Below are positions 20,730-33,283 of a stretch of DNA of 64,000 nucleotides, piece after piece. Each line of letters begins with the position of its first letter. Position 1 is the first letter of the stretch. Below the pieces are notes generated by a model. That model did not search any database. It saw only the letters and a list, made by a program, of their open reading frames with translations, and was not told where the DNA came from. The stretch comes from Isoetes taiwanensis (Eukaryota; Streptophyta; Lycopodiopsida; Isoetales; Isoetaceae): the NCBI GenBank assembly GCA_021234155.1, contig JAJEKV010000049.1:9588292-9652291 (forward strand). Reading direction: 5' to 3'. A program made the position numbers and the translations under genes.

Positions 20730-21120
20730 TTCTAAGCAAAGAATCTCCATATATTCCATTGGCTGGTGATATTGGTCCTCCTGTTGAAGCAGCATACAAC
20801 CTAATGCATGAAAAGCCTGTGAAAGAAGCATACAACTTAATGCATGAAAAAGCTCTGATACTATAAGGTGCTAAAGAGAAGCAAAAAATGGCGAAGCTGC
20901 ATACCTTCACTTGCATCCATGTTGTGCTAATCAATTGATTCTACCATGACTTCTTTGTAAAATCGGCTTCCATCTAGCAATGGCCTTTCTGCAAAAACCA
21001 CATACCTTAGGCACTCATTGGCTTCTTGCTTGGAAGCAGCAGCTATGAGATATATCCAACCATATTTCCCATGCATTTGCAACATTCCTTCAATATTGAC
21101 ACTGTAGAAAGTATGTAAAT
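20730..21120 (-). pseudogene. Unidentified exon fragment K, copy 2
   Basis: Minus-strand translation gives VNIEGMLQMHGKYGWIYLIA, AAASKQEANECLRYVVFAER and PLLDGSRF, then a 17-base insertion (ACAAAGAAGTCATGGTA) breaks the frame before STTWMQVK. Nearly identical to copy 1 apart from that insertion. Confidence 0.5.
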
Positions 21121-21820
21121 AAAAGAATTTAAGCTCAGCTTTCTGGATATGGCTTACCCGACATGCTTTAAATCTAGCAATCATTTTGCACCATTAGTTG
21201 CAAGAAGAGCTGTTTTGAATGGAGGTCTGTCTCAAAAAGGACTACTCAAAAATTATCAACCCGAGTTGTCTAAACTGCCAGCGCCAATTAATCCTAATGT
21301 TAATAGACTCTGCCAATTCTTTTACTTCTATGCTTACATATACAACATGTGCTTACAGGACTTGGTAGCAAGCAGGCAGCATACCTAGATATTCAACAGC
21401 TTCAATATCATATTCATGGCTGCCATTACATTAAATATGAGACAAAAAGAAAAAGGAAATGTACCTTTCTTGAATTCTTCATGGCAAATAATTTGATCTG
21501 CTCCAAGCCGATAAAAAATTAAAAAGAGCTCAGATTATGAAGGAAGCTAAAATCGTTCAGAGGTGTGTAAGCACAACTGCTCTAGATGCTCCTGCATTTA
21601 TAGAACCCTAGTGCGGTTCTCTGCTCTGGTGATGGTCTGTTGCAGAAAACTCTACTCCGATGATGGTCTGATGCAGAGATGTAGAATATTCTATTCTGGT
21701 GATGGTATGATGCTATCCCATTAGAGCAAACAGAGTTCCGCTTATCCATTAAGGGAGTGCCGCTTGTCCTATTTTGCTTAGGAAGACCGCTTCTGGTGAT
21801 GGTGTAATGCTATCCGTCAG

Positions 21821-22436
21821 TATCTACAATTCCTTCACCAGAAACATCAATACCTGCAAGAATCCAAAAAACCCCTTTGCACTGGAGTAACCTGGCCCCT
21901 AAAAAACAGATTTGAACGAAGGCCTTTTTGCGGACGAACTGTGGCACCTGCTTATGGTAATGAATCCAGGGCCAACAGAGGAAATCAAGTAGCTACAAGA
22001 CGTGGTCGGGCAAGAACAGGCCCCAACTTAGGCCTGGCCCCGAGAGATGAGCAACCGGCATTACCAATCAGGCATAGAGATGAGGAGCAGAGGTGCGAGC
22101 AAAATAAAGATTTCTTTGCGCAGGATTCTAGAAATCTGCTCCCTGCTACAAGTGTGCAATTTGCATGCTATTTAAATGTGTTTGTCAATATCAATTTCGT
22201 TCAAATTTTGCATGAGGTTGTAGAGGTTGATCTCAGCAGACTGCCTTGCAATGGTCCAAAGTTTTATTTTCGGCACATGACTCTATTTAAATGGGAAGGA
22301 AAGGACTCGAAAATTGGAATGCGAATTGATTTAAAACAACATTTTTGAAAATGTCAATGTCAAAATCACGAGGCCAGCCCAACACCGTTTCAAAATCCAA
22401 CCAAGAAGCTTCTAAACGAATGGGTTCCTCCTCCAT
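21821..22436. other. Unique spacer and peroxidase upstream region
   Basis: 21830-22280 has an ORF (21941-22348) without a recognised domain. 22280-22436 is the upstream region of the peroxidase, with a counterpart in the 11.9-kb pseudogene. Confidence 0.5.
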
Positions 22437-22444
22437 TATATAAG
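22437..22444 (+). promoter_or_regulatory. TATA box of the class III peroxidase
   Basis: TATATAAG lies 104 bases before the ATG at 22548. The same word in the same context occurs in the pseudogene promoter near 12545. Confidence 0.7.
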
Positions 22445-22547
22445 TTGCAAAAAGCTAGCAATTGAGCCATCGATAGCTTCTAAATCACAGGCAGGCTTCC
22501 ACAGGCCTCCTAGAATCAGCTCTACAGCTAATACGGCAAAAACCGTG

Positions 22548-23680
<1,133 letters not shown>

Positions 23681-23746
23681 GTATGTGAAGTTAAGGAATT
23701 TGTACTGTAGAAGCATTTTATAAACAACATTTTTAATTATTTTAAA

Positions 23747-23777
23747 CTAGTAACAGGTGCCCAGCGTTGCCTGGCGT
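23747..23777 (-). other. Helitron 3' terminal hairpin and CTAG
   Basis: The minus strand reads GCCAGGCAACGCTGGGC followed by ACCTGTTACTAG. The stem is imperfect, with one mismatch and a 3-base loop. The same terminus occurs inverted at 62107-62135. Confidence 0.8.
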
Positions 23778-25867
23778 TAATACAATTTTATTCTAGTTCT
23801 ACTAGAAAAGCGGCCGCCCTCTTTTCTGTGTGTGAGATGTGCTTTCACGTTAAGCATAGTCCATATGTGCAAGTTTTGTTCATATCTTTTTGAATTGTAT
23901 GTATAGTTTATTCAATACCTCCATATGGATGGGTTAATACTCAATTAAAAAACAAACCATATACATATAGTCCTTCTGCGGATCTTGTTAATATAATATT
24001 GCTTTTGCTAGAATTATCATCTTCCTTGCTTCGAAGCGTTCATTGTTTACCTGCCTCTTAGTGTCATTTCCTGTCTCATGCTGAAAATTTGGAAAAATCT
24101 ACAATCTGACTCTTTTGTTTATTTGGTTACCTTACGTCATCCTTATTAAGTTTGGTGTATTCTTCTACCATTTTTGGTACATGGATTTGAGGTTTGCTAG
24201 TTCAGTAGAGGTCAGTATTTAGGAAGTTAAAAGTTGCTGAGAAGTTAGGAAGTCTTCCATTCTTATATTATGTGGTAAGCGACAACTAAACCTGTTGCTG
24301 TATCTTTAATACTACAGATACTAATATCTTTCAACCATTATGAACATGCTAAATTGGATTTAGGTGACTTTTGTTAGCCACATATTTCCTCTATTGTATT
24401 ATGCCGACTATCATTAAATTAAGTGTCTTCAAGACTGTAAAGCGCTTATTGGCTAGAGAAGTGCCTAGATATTGCAGGGAAGGCACTGCTATGGAGAACT
24501 CAGCCTTTTCGCTGCTGATGGTGCCGGTTGGGCAGTGGTGCAGCTGGGTTTTTTTGTTTACTTGGCCCCTTCTATTTATTGCCGGCTCGAAGCCTGTGTT
24601 TGGGGTATGCATGCTTCACAGACAGAAAAGAGGCCAAAAGAGCAGCATCTGGGCCTGTACATGCTGAGACTCACAGCACCCCTGTTGAAGCTCCTTTGGA
24701 TTAGAAGTTTAGGTTCTACGTATTCAAGGCAACACAGAGCAAAAGAATGTATAGAGATTAAGGAAGAGTTGGGTGCTAGATCTTAAAGCCTGAGCAAATC
24801 CACGCCTATGTGTTGCCTGTTGCCCAAAAGTTAAATGCAGGTATTCTGATAAACATGAACAATCTTAAACAGCCATGCTAAATTGGCATTTGGGCAATCT
24901 TGGCTACGGCTAAGAATAAACTGCTGAACATTTTGAAGACATCCACTAAGCTGAACAATACTTCAAAATCAAACTCTGCAATAAATCGTAAGCTTGGCTA
25001 TGGCAAATACAAATGCATGGTAAAACAAAGATGTAAACCGGCACTGATTTCCAATGAGTTGGGCCGCAAATTTTACCTTTGAACCGCTTTCTTAGTGAGT
25101 GGAATGGGCAGTGATCGTATAGAAGCAGAATAGAATGGCTCCATAGCAGACTGTTAGGTGCTGAACCTTGTTATCTGATGAGCCCGAAATCTAAGTACTG
25201 GATCCCCCTAAATGACTCAGTCCCCAGTGCTCACAAATCTGCCAGATATTTCTGTATACAGTGAAGAATGCAGAAGCTTCCAGATTTTTGCGTTACCTCA
25301 AATCTATGTTCTCGAAGGAGCTAACATCTCCAACAGGTCAGCAGTCGCTGCTAAACTTGGATCAACCATCTATTATAGCGCCGATACCATCCGGCTATCA
25401 CACAACATAACCTTGAATCAACCATCTTTTTATATTATAGCTTCCGGATGCTCGTGATCTAGAACACGGGAAGCTTGAACCAAATCCTATCACACAACAT
25501 AGCACAGGTATATGTTTAGAATTTATCCATTTTCAAAGATTCATTGCTAAATCCATGCATGAGGAGTACGTACTACCATGCAAGTGTACACACACATCAC
25601 CTATGAGGAGGTTACTTTAGAATATTTTCCATTCTTATTCATAATACAATCCTCATTTGTTCAAGGAATTTCTCATGTTACTCGGTATCCATGCCTATTA
25701 CTAATTGTAAAAGTATCATTCATGAGGAGCCTACTCACACTTACTACCATGTAAGTCCATACACACATCTTACTACTACTTCCAAAGTATCACGCATTGG
25801 GAGCTTAGTACATCTACTATGAATTTTAAAGTACAACCTCTGTATGTTCAAGGAATAGACCCTTTAT
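23778..25867 (-). other. Helitron 3' non-coding region
   Basis: No ORF with family support. Bases 25230-25475 are shared with 43125-43445 (for example GTATACAGTGAAGAATGCAG, CCTCAAATCTATGTTCTC and CTATCACACAACATAAC), which ties the 43-kb Helitron relic to the same family. Confidence 0.6.
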
Positions 25868-28800
25868 TTATATGAGTGCCTCTTTATATACAACATTTGG
25901 GGTATATATGCGGTGGTCGTTGCGCAATGCACCCTGACGCGATGTCTCTGTAATAGCGATTTTGACTCCATCCTGTGAAGTGCACCTCGAGAGGGCGACA
26001 TAAAGTTGTCCATGCGCGAAAACTGGCGCTGGCAAGTAAAGCCCGACAGTCTCCAGAGATTGTCCTTGCGACTTATTGATCGTCATTGAGAATGCTAATC
26101 GGATCGGGTATTGTCTCCTGGTGAAGGGTATGTGCGAATCAGATGGCGTCAAGTTGATCTTTGGCAATAGGACCGGGTGCCTCTCGACCGCCCCGCGACT
26201 ATCTCCGCCCGTAGGATTCTCTGTGTTGCATGTGTGATGCGCAGACGTGTTCCGTTGCATAGACCACCTTGAGGATACATATTCCTAAGCAACATTACTA
26301 TTGCTCCCACCTTGATATTGAGTTTGTGAGGCGGCAGGCCGGAAGGTGTGAGGTGATTGATAAATTCAATTGGGAAGTTTCTGATATCCTCTTCATCCTC
26401 CATGTTGAGAGTATCAATACCGATATATGAGTGCAAGTCTCCATGCAACCTTTGCAAAGTCTTATCACTAAGACTCAATGTATCTTCATTTTTTGGAGAT
26501 AGTATAGATTTCTCGAAGAGGTATTCCATGTTTGCTGGGTCGATACTCGTTCCAAACACCTCATCGATAATGTTATTTTTCTTAACACACTTGCTCGGTA
26601 GCTCAACGACGTCTGCAGGAAGCGTAGGCTCGTCATTCATACGTTCTCCATCTCCAAGCTTTAGCAAGTATTCAGACCATTCCTTTTCGCCTTTGTGGAC
26701 ACGTAAGTTCGTTGTCAATTTAAAAGTCTTAAAGTGCTTCCATAGGGGGTTGCTCTTGACGCATTTTGAAAGAATCTCCATTTTTCTGGCTCGTTTGATT
26801 ACAGGTAGTTGCTGCCTGAAATCGCCGCCAGCTAATACTATCATTCCTCCAAATGGTCTAGGGTCCCGTCGTATTTCTTTCAAGACAAGTGTCATCGCCG
26901 TGGAGTGCATCGGAATGCGTCATGCTTAACTCATCCCACACCAGAAGCGTTGCTTTTCTTAGTCTATCCGCCTGCTTGCTCGTGGGACGCAGGTCAGATG
27001 TTGCTTCAGGTGTTAGGTTTAGTGGGAGCTTGAATGTAGAGTGCACTGTTTGGGCTCCTTTGAGCAAAAGGCTTGCTATGCCTGTCCATGCGACTGCGAC
27101 AACACCGAGTTCTCTTCCTCTTAACATGGTGATAATCGTATTGAAGACGAATGTTTTCCCAGATCCTCCAGGACCATCCACGTTTATGCACGAATCCGAT
27201 GGTTGTCCCCCGTCAATTGCAAGGAGAACGGCATCAGCTATTTCTTTTTGGTCTGGAGTTAATTTGCCGTATCGCTCATCTCCTTTAGCTTTTTCGGAGG
27301 CTACATCGAATGTTTGGCTTATTGTTGCATCATGGTGCTGGGTTAGCCTTGGTTCTGGGAGTTGATTTGACTGACAATTCGTTCCATTTGCAAGGAAGAT
27401 TTCATTCATGGATAGCAATGCTGCATTGTATGCATCTTCCTCTGGCATGTCACGGGCGTAATCTTCTGCTAAATGGCGCTTAAATTTCTCCCATAGCTCC
27501 AGTGGATCTGAGGGAGGTCCATATATGCAGATAAAGGCGAATGTTTGGCGCAATTGAGCAGGCATTTGAAAAGTAACTGCATCGTTGAGCGTCCTTTCCC
27601 ACTCTGCATCATCTGCCAATAGTCCGAGTTCTTTTGCCGTGTCGTGAAATGTATTGCATTGCTTTCCATTAACATTCTTCATGTCTTCGAAGCTGGTGAT
27701 CCCTTTTCTGTGTAGCAGCAACAGGCGCAAGTAATATCTTTCCATGTCTTTTGGGCTCACATTATACATCCTTGAAATCAGCTTATATTTGCCCTCTCTT
27801 ATTTTCCAAATGCCCTCGCCTTTTATGAATGTATAGTGATGGGGAATTTCTGGATATGTGTATTGTCGAGCGGCCATGTCTATTTTATTCAGCTCGAACC
27901 AAGCAGTGAGCATCGTGTGTTTCGTTGCAGCACGTTCTAAGGCAATCCGTTCCTGGCCCTCTTCATAGTATACCATTTGTCTGTTAGGCAGGTGAACAGG
28001 TAACCTATGCACAGTGTGGGAGGTGTGGTGCATTTTGTAACCATACGTTCTCCACATTGCTTCTGGTGCAGAAATGTATCTGGTATCGAGGAATTCTTGT
28101 ACCTCATCCCAATTATATGTGGGCAGCGTATTTGCATCTGGGTGAGCAGTCAACTTAATGCTTGCTCGATCGTGGCCCTTATGAATATATTTGAAAATAT
28201 ATTTTATGCTTGCAACACTAAAACACTGCTCCACATTTATATGGCAGTCGTATTTCTGCAAGAGGTAGGGATTGTATGGGACAACCATGCTGTTGTCTAT
28301 CGTTCGATTCCCTTGCTCATATTGCATGCCAGCGCGTCGTCTGTACTCTGGATACCCATTCTCTTTGATTGACGTGCTTTCGGTAAAAGGCTTTGGAAAA
28401 CCTTTGGAACATTCCATCATTCCATTTTTTTCATTTAATTTCATGCACCGCGGGCCACATGGTCCATGCACCATGCACTTCTTCACAATTTCGTGCAACT
28501 CAGGGTTCTCCAATGGGTCTGGTATCTCTGCACTTGTGATCTTATCAATGTCATCGCTATCACGTATTTTATCTGCTTGTTCCATTATTAGGAGCATATG
28601 GCAGTGTGGCAAACCTCGCTTTTGATACTCAATTGTGTATGTATAGGCTTTAACTTTTCCAAGAATATCTCGTTCTAAAATATCATAGAGGATTGCCATC
28701 AATTTCATGTGGTATACACGGGCGACCACGTCTGGTCTATCCTCTGGTGATTGGCCTCTTTCTAAATTGTCTTTTATCTCAGGCCAATTCGCGTTACATG

Positions 28801-30244
28801 TAATTGTAATGAATATATCAGCCTTCCCAAATCTCCTGACCAGTGCCATAGAGTCTTGATAGTTTTGTTCCATAGCCCGTTTGCCACCAATGAACGATGA
28901 CGGTAAGATGATCAATTTCCCAGACCCCAGGCCCTGTGCCTCTGCCTCATGGTTCACGTAGTCGATGAGACCATCGTACATCTCAGCTCGGAATTTCTTT
29001 TGGTTGAGTCTGTAGAAGTTCAAGGTGTTGGCCTCTATCCTTGCATAGGCGTCGACTATGAACTGTTGTGTCAATCTCCCCCCGCTCAATAGGGGATTGA
29101 AAGCAAATTTAAGGTCCTCGGCGCCTTCTGTATTCGTCCGTGTGCTTAGTCTATACAAATAGTACTGCAACATGGACACATTTTGCCTCGATCGACTTGA
29201 GGAAGTGTTTGTTTCATTTCTCATGTTCATTTCCCATCCCTTGTCACCAGAGGGCAGTAACAACGGGTAAGTCAGAGCATCGATGTACGGGTCGGTGATG
29301 GGAATATTTCTTAAGCCGCCACCTCTTTGATGGATGCATATATCTCTGTTGAAAGGTGGCTCGCCATCCGGATTTACGAAGATCACAGCGACTTCATTAG
29401 CATATGCAGGATTATATCTTCGCAAGTCCAGCCCTGTTCTATCGTCACTAAAATACATCTTTACTTCTGCATGCTCATTTAGTCGACGTGCATTGTCTTC
29501 CACCTCGTGCATCATATGCAAGGCTTGCGCAAATGGGTTCACAGTCCTTATTTCTAAGTCAAGTTGCCCCATAAGGTCCATGTCACACTCTGCATTGTGC
29601 ACATCTTGTGTACGCTCCTCATTCGCATACTCCATATCTAGGATGTACAATTGAGCATATTTCGGTGGCACATTATCATCGGGGTGAGCAGGCCCAGATC
29701 TATGATACACCTGGCCATGGATCTTAAAGCAATATGGGCCCGGTGTGCTGAAATGTTGTATGTCTGCTCCAAATGATACAAATGCCAATGCATTATTGTA
29801 AATTCTGATGTGGGACTTGAACTCTTTGCTTTTTGGGTGATCCCCAATGAGCAGGTGGTATAGCAAGTACGGCATTGTTGTCAAAGGCGGGAGGCTAACT
29901 TTGCCATCATAACAACACTTTGTATCATCGTCTTTAAATGCTAGAGCATGGCAGTGCTTGCACTCCCGGTCCAGTTCTCCGCAGTGATGGGGCTTGACGT
30001 GCATTGAATGGTCAGTTCGGGCTATTCTATAAGTTGAAGGATTATCTCGGTTTGCCCGTCTTTGTTGAGCCTCTACAGCCAACCTTTCAACATGTTCCTC
30101 CTCTGTCTCCCCTTGTTGCATCATGAGCCTATTAGTTGCCACTTGTTCTGCGTGGTGGGCCAGCCTAGCAGCACGCTCCTCCTCTGTCTCTTCTTGTCGC
30201 GCCATGAACCTGCTGGCCGCCACTTCCTCTGCATGGTGGTCCAA
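25868..30244 (-). pseudogene. Helitron Rep/helicase (RepHel), two frameshifts
   Basis: The first frame (30244-26858, 1128 codons) has a Cys-rich region near residues 88-99, a Helitron-like N-terminal domain and the HUH motif LPHCHM (His547, His549). It also has the catalytic tyrosines in KYIFKYIHK (Tyr682, Tyr686), a Walker A GPGGSGKT ending at Lys1030-Thr1031, and a Walker B LVWDELSM (Asp1104-Glu1105). Just after HSDALH the frame breaks (about 26875-26900). The helicase continues in a second frame with GGMIVLAGGDFRQQLPVI up to LRAEIVAGR, and breaks again near 26170-26190. The third frame supplies [20 protein letters not shown] and YVALSRCTS and ends at 25868. RepHel nicks and unwinds DNA for rolling-circle transposition. 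All motifs needed are present, but not in one frame. No RPA or endonuclease domain is seen. Confidence 0.93.
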
Positions 30245-30926
30245 CCTAGCAAAGACGCTCCTCTTACAATGCTCCCTGCGTTAAACCATGAACCTATTGC
30301 GTTTGCCACTTCTACTCGTAGATGGTGCGCTTGAGCCTAGCATTGCCGCGCTCCATCTTCGCTCTCCCCCAATGCAGTGCTATGGACACCAATGGCGCCT
30401 TTGCCACCACATGCGGTGGGCGGAATCCCTAGCGGCCACCCGCTGCTCCTCGTCTCCCCGTGTTTCCGTGCTCACGGACTGGCGGCGCCATTGCCTGCAA
30501 TGCGGTGGGCCCGCCCTGGCGACCGCGCTCCTCCTCTCCTTCCCCTGTCGTCTTTTGTGGACTCGCTGCCGCCTTTGCCTAAATGCGGTGGGCCTAGCCT
30601 AGATGCATGCCTCCTCTTCTCGTTTCCCTTTGTCGTGCGGGCCATGCATCCGCGGGTCAGCAAATCCCCTCTGGACGTGGTGGGCCGCCTTTAACAGCAT
30701 ACTCCTCCTCTGTTTGTTTATTCTTTATTTGTGCTCTTCTATTTCTTTGTGCTTCGGCAGCTCTGTCTAACCTTGCTTGTCGCTCCTCTGCTGTCTCTGT
30801 TGCGAGCAACCGTTGTCTTCTAGTTTGATATCTTTCTCTATCCCGGGCACGCCTAGCTTCTTGCTCCTCTAATGTCTCCTCTTTCCGTTTGCGTGGCATT
30901 GTTTTATTTTTAGCTTCTTTTATCAA
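30245..30926 (-). pseudogene. Degenerate N-terminal repeat region of the RepHel gene
   Basis: A minus-strand ORF from 30926 (a second Met at 30899) encodes MPRKRKEETLEEQEARRARD, then RQRLLATETAEERQARLDRA and AEAQRNRRAQIKNKQTEEE before leaving frame near 30700. Between there and 30250 the DNA is made of diverged units that resemble the 28-residue repeat at the start of the long frame (EETEEERAARLAHHAEQVAT). The likely original N-terminus was therefore a basic stretch followed by several Glu/Arg/Ala-rich, coiled-coil-like repeats, now scrambled by indels. Confidence 0.7.
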
Positions 30927-31736
30927 CTATATGTTCTGCACAACCAATATATAAAAGCATAGTTAAAACAGGGAGCTTGGACCATTTTAAAAACCTTTTA
31001 ACCAAAAAAGGTCATATGCTTGCATAAAGCTCTCTATGTAGAACTATTCAAATCATTACACAATATCACAAAATTCTTATTCTAATCACATCCTAATACT
31101 TTCTATTTTAGGCCTCTGGAGCGTACTGAGGCTCCCAAAACATCAAAAAATGTTTATTCTAACTACGCGCCTAAACTTTCTATTCTTGGCTTCAACCGCT
31201 GTCAGGGCACTATTCTAACAAAGTTTCTATTTCTGGATCATTGAAACCATTGCAAAGTATCAAGAAAATACTATGAAACCTTACAAAATGCTTATTCTAA
31301 CAATATGCTTAAACTTTCTATTTTGGATTAGAGGCAAGTTTCTATTTTTAGACATTCTATCTATCTACAATCATTCAAAACACTGCAAAACATCAGCAAA
31401 TGCTTATTGTAACTACATACTAAAACTTTCTATTTTGGGCCTTAGTCTCTAAAACTTTCTATTTTGGGCCGTAGTGACTGTCAGGGATGCACTAAACGTT
31501 AGTTGTTACTCGGACGGGCGCTAGAGAACCAAAGCGTCAAATGGAGCACCTCTGGGTGTTCTTCCGCTATATTCCGGACACTTTTGATTCAATCAACGCG
31601 CTCCCTTCTACTATCCCGCAGGGTTTGTGAATGCCACCCCACACTTCCTTATAGAAAAGTAGGGCCCCCCGCATAGATAGCCATAAAATTCGCCTGACCT
31701 TAACTATTTGTGAAGTTCCAATTGCTTAATAAATTG

Positions 31737-31805
31737 GTGCTTGGCCTAGTGGTAAGGATGAACGTCTTGGGGGGCAATGAGCAGGGTTCGAAACCCCCAC
31801 AAAAT
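31737..31805 (+). repeat. tRNA-like Pol III module 1
   Basis: TGGCCTAGTGG at 31742-31752 fits the A-box and GGTTCGAAACC at 31785-31795 fits the B-box consensus exactly, 32 bases apart. There is no tRNA acceptor stem pairing. It is best read as the head of a tRNA-derived SINE or a tRNA pseudogene. About 45 bases before it (CCTTAACTAT ... TGAA) are shared with module 2. Confidence 0.6.
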
Positions 31806-32159
31806 AGGAGACATTTTGAAAAGCGCTAAGAACATTTTAAAATCTAAAACATTCTAGAACATCTTTCCTTTTACTCATTCCTATTTCATAAATTTTGAAT
31901 TTTGGTATTATTCTTTGGCATCTCCCCCCTCCCTAAAACATTCTCTTTCTGAGCTCTCTCAAAAGCTCTCTCTCATTCTCTAGATTTTCCCTTTATTCTA
32001 GAACATCTCTCTCTTGAGTATCAACAAACTCTCTCCTCTCCCTATTTTCCCCAAAAAGTTCTCTCTCTATCTTTCTCATCTAGAGCATCCTTGAATTTTC
32101 TAAAACTTTGCTTTTATTTTTCTCTCTCCCATCTTTCAAAAAACTTGCTATTTTTTTAT

Positions 32160-32990
32160 TTTGCAAAGTTTCAAAAAGATATTTTTATTTAGGTTTGGCA
32201 AAAGAACATTCTAGAAGATTATAGAGCATCTAGAACATTCTAGAACATCCTAGAGCATCCTTCAATTGTTTGCAACATTCTATTATGAGTTCTTGCAAAC
32301 TTTCAAAAAACTTTCTATTTTTAGATTTGATACTCATGAGTATTTAAAATACCCCAGAACATTCTATCTTGAGCATTTACAAAGTCTCAAAAAATCTTAA
32401 CATTTTATTATGAGTTCCTACAAACTTTTAGATAACTTTCTATGTTTAGATTATGGTACTTTCTATTTTTAGACTGAGGTGCTTATCCGTGAGCATCTGA
32501 AACATTCCAAAACATTCTATTTTGAGCATTTGCAAAGTTCTGAAAACTTCTATTTTTAGATATTCTAGAAGATTCCAGAAGGTCTGAAACATTCCAGACC
32601 ATTCTATTTTGAGCATTTGTAAAATTTCAAAAAATTTCTATTTTTAGACATTCTAGAAGATTGTAGAAGATCCTAGGACATTCTAGAAGATTCTAGGACA
32701 TTCTAGAAGCTTCTAGAGCCATCTAGAACATTCTAGAACATCCTAGACCATTCTTGAATTATTTGGCCCTAAAAAAACTTCTATTTTTAGATATTCTAGA
32801 AGATTCCAGAAGGTGTGAAACATTCCAGACCATTCTATTTTGAGGATTTGCAAAATTTCAAAAAACTTCTATTTTTAGATATTCTAGAAGATTCTAGAAG
32901 ATTCTAGGACATTCTAGAAGATTCTAGGACATTCTAGAAGCTTCTAGAGCCATCTAGAACATTCTAGAATATCCTAGGCCATCCTTGAAT
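32160..32990. repeat. Array of TTCTAGAA / heat-shock-element-like repeats
   Basis: At least a dozen exact TTCTAGAA words occur between 31850 and 32970, most between 32200 and 32970, with many near-matches (ATTCCAGAAGGT, TTCTAGAGC). At 32882-32902 five consecutive 5-bp units alternate TTC and GAA with 2-base gaps, a perfect extended heat-shock element. Two longer blocks (about 32520-32745 and 32770-32975) are near-duplicates of each other. The array lies about 1.3-2 kb upstream of the RepHel start, inside the Helitron. Confidence 0.85.
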
Positions 32991-33040
32991 TATTTGGCAC
33001 CACCCTTAACTATATATGAACTTCCTATTTTTTCAAGAAA

Positions 33041-33110
33041 CCAGTGCTTGGTCTAGTGGTAAGGGTGGGGGGTTTGGGGGGGCAATGTCCAGGGTTCAAG
33101 TCCGTGGTAA
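33041..33110 (+). repeat. tRNA-like Pol III module 2
   Basis: TGGTCTAGTGG at 33049-33059 is an A-box and GGTTCAAGTCC at 33093-33103 a B-box-like word. The module and its preceding CCTTAACTATATATGAA are parallel to module 1 at 31737. The pair brackets the TTCTAGAA array. Confidence 0.55.
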
Positions 33111-33254
33111 ACCAAAAAAATTTTGTCCACCAAACTTGGGAGCTTTTGAGAGGCCAAGGCCCACGGACGGCCCAGATCAAGCCACGTGGCGCCTCCTTCA
33201 CCGTCGATGGGGGTGGAGTTACTCACAGACTAACCGACTCACTCACTCACGGAC

Positions 33255-33282
33255 GGTATTCTTTTATTATATTAGAGGAGGA
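33255..33282 (-). other. Helitron 5' terminus
   Basis: Reading the minus strand from 33282: TCCTCCTCTAATATAATAAA, then AGAATACCGTCC and GTGAGTGAGTGAG repeats. The preceding base is A. A close relative is at 43585. Confidence 0.8.
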
Positions 33283-33283
33283 T

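Larger units (their letters stand above)
17693..21820 (+). repeat. Tandem segmental duplication, two units of about 2.03 kb
   Basis: Unit 1 spans 17693-19726 and unit 2 spans 19783-21820. Both start CATACAATTTGGCCGTCGTC and end GCTATCCGTCAG or GTTATCCGTCAG. Each contains fragment U (plus strand), a Helitron H2 3' tail (minus strand), fragment K (minus strand) and a TCTGGTGATGGT-rich end. Differences are short indels, for example loss of most of the Helitron terminal hairpin in unit 2. Inverted relatives lie at 53.1-60.2 kb. Confidence 0.9.
23747..33282 (-). mobile_element. Near-complete 9.5-kb Helitron
   Basis: The element lies on the minus strand. Its 5' end at 33282 reads TCCTCCTCTAATATAATAAA and is preceded by A. 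Its 3' end at 23747 reads GCCAGGCAACGCTGGGC, ACCTGTTA, CTAG and is followed by T. A-T flanks, 5' TC, AT-rich 5' start, 3' hairpin and CTAG are the textbook Helitron boundary features. Inside lie the Rep/helicase gene (30926-25868), a non-coding 3' part (23778-25867) and a long 5' leader (30927-33282) with tRNA-like modules and TTCTAGAA repeats. It sits 66 bases downstream of the peroxidase stop. The transposase is frameshifted, so this copy is probably not autonomous now. Confidence 0.88.

Noticed and set aside
26357-30334. Plus-strand ORFs opposite the Helitron gene (up to 190 codons)
   Set aside because: They are antisense shadows of the RepHel frame, which has clear family motifs.
31737-31805. 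Functional tRNA gene
   Set aside because: A and B boxes are present but acceptor and anticodon stems do not pair. The parallel module at 33041 points to a dispersed tRNA-derived repeat.
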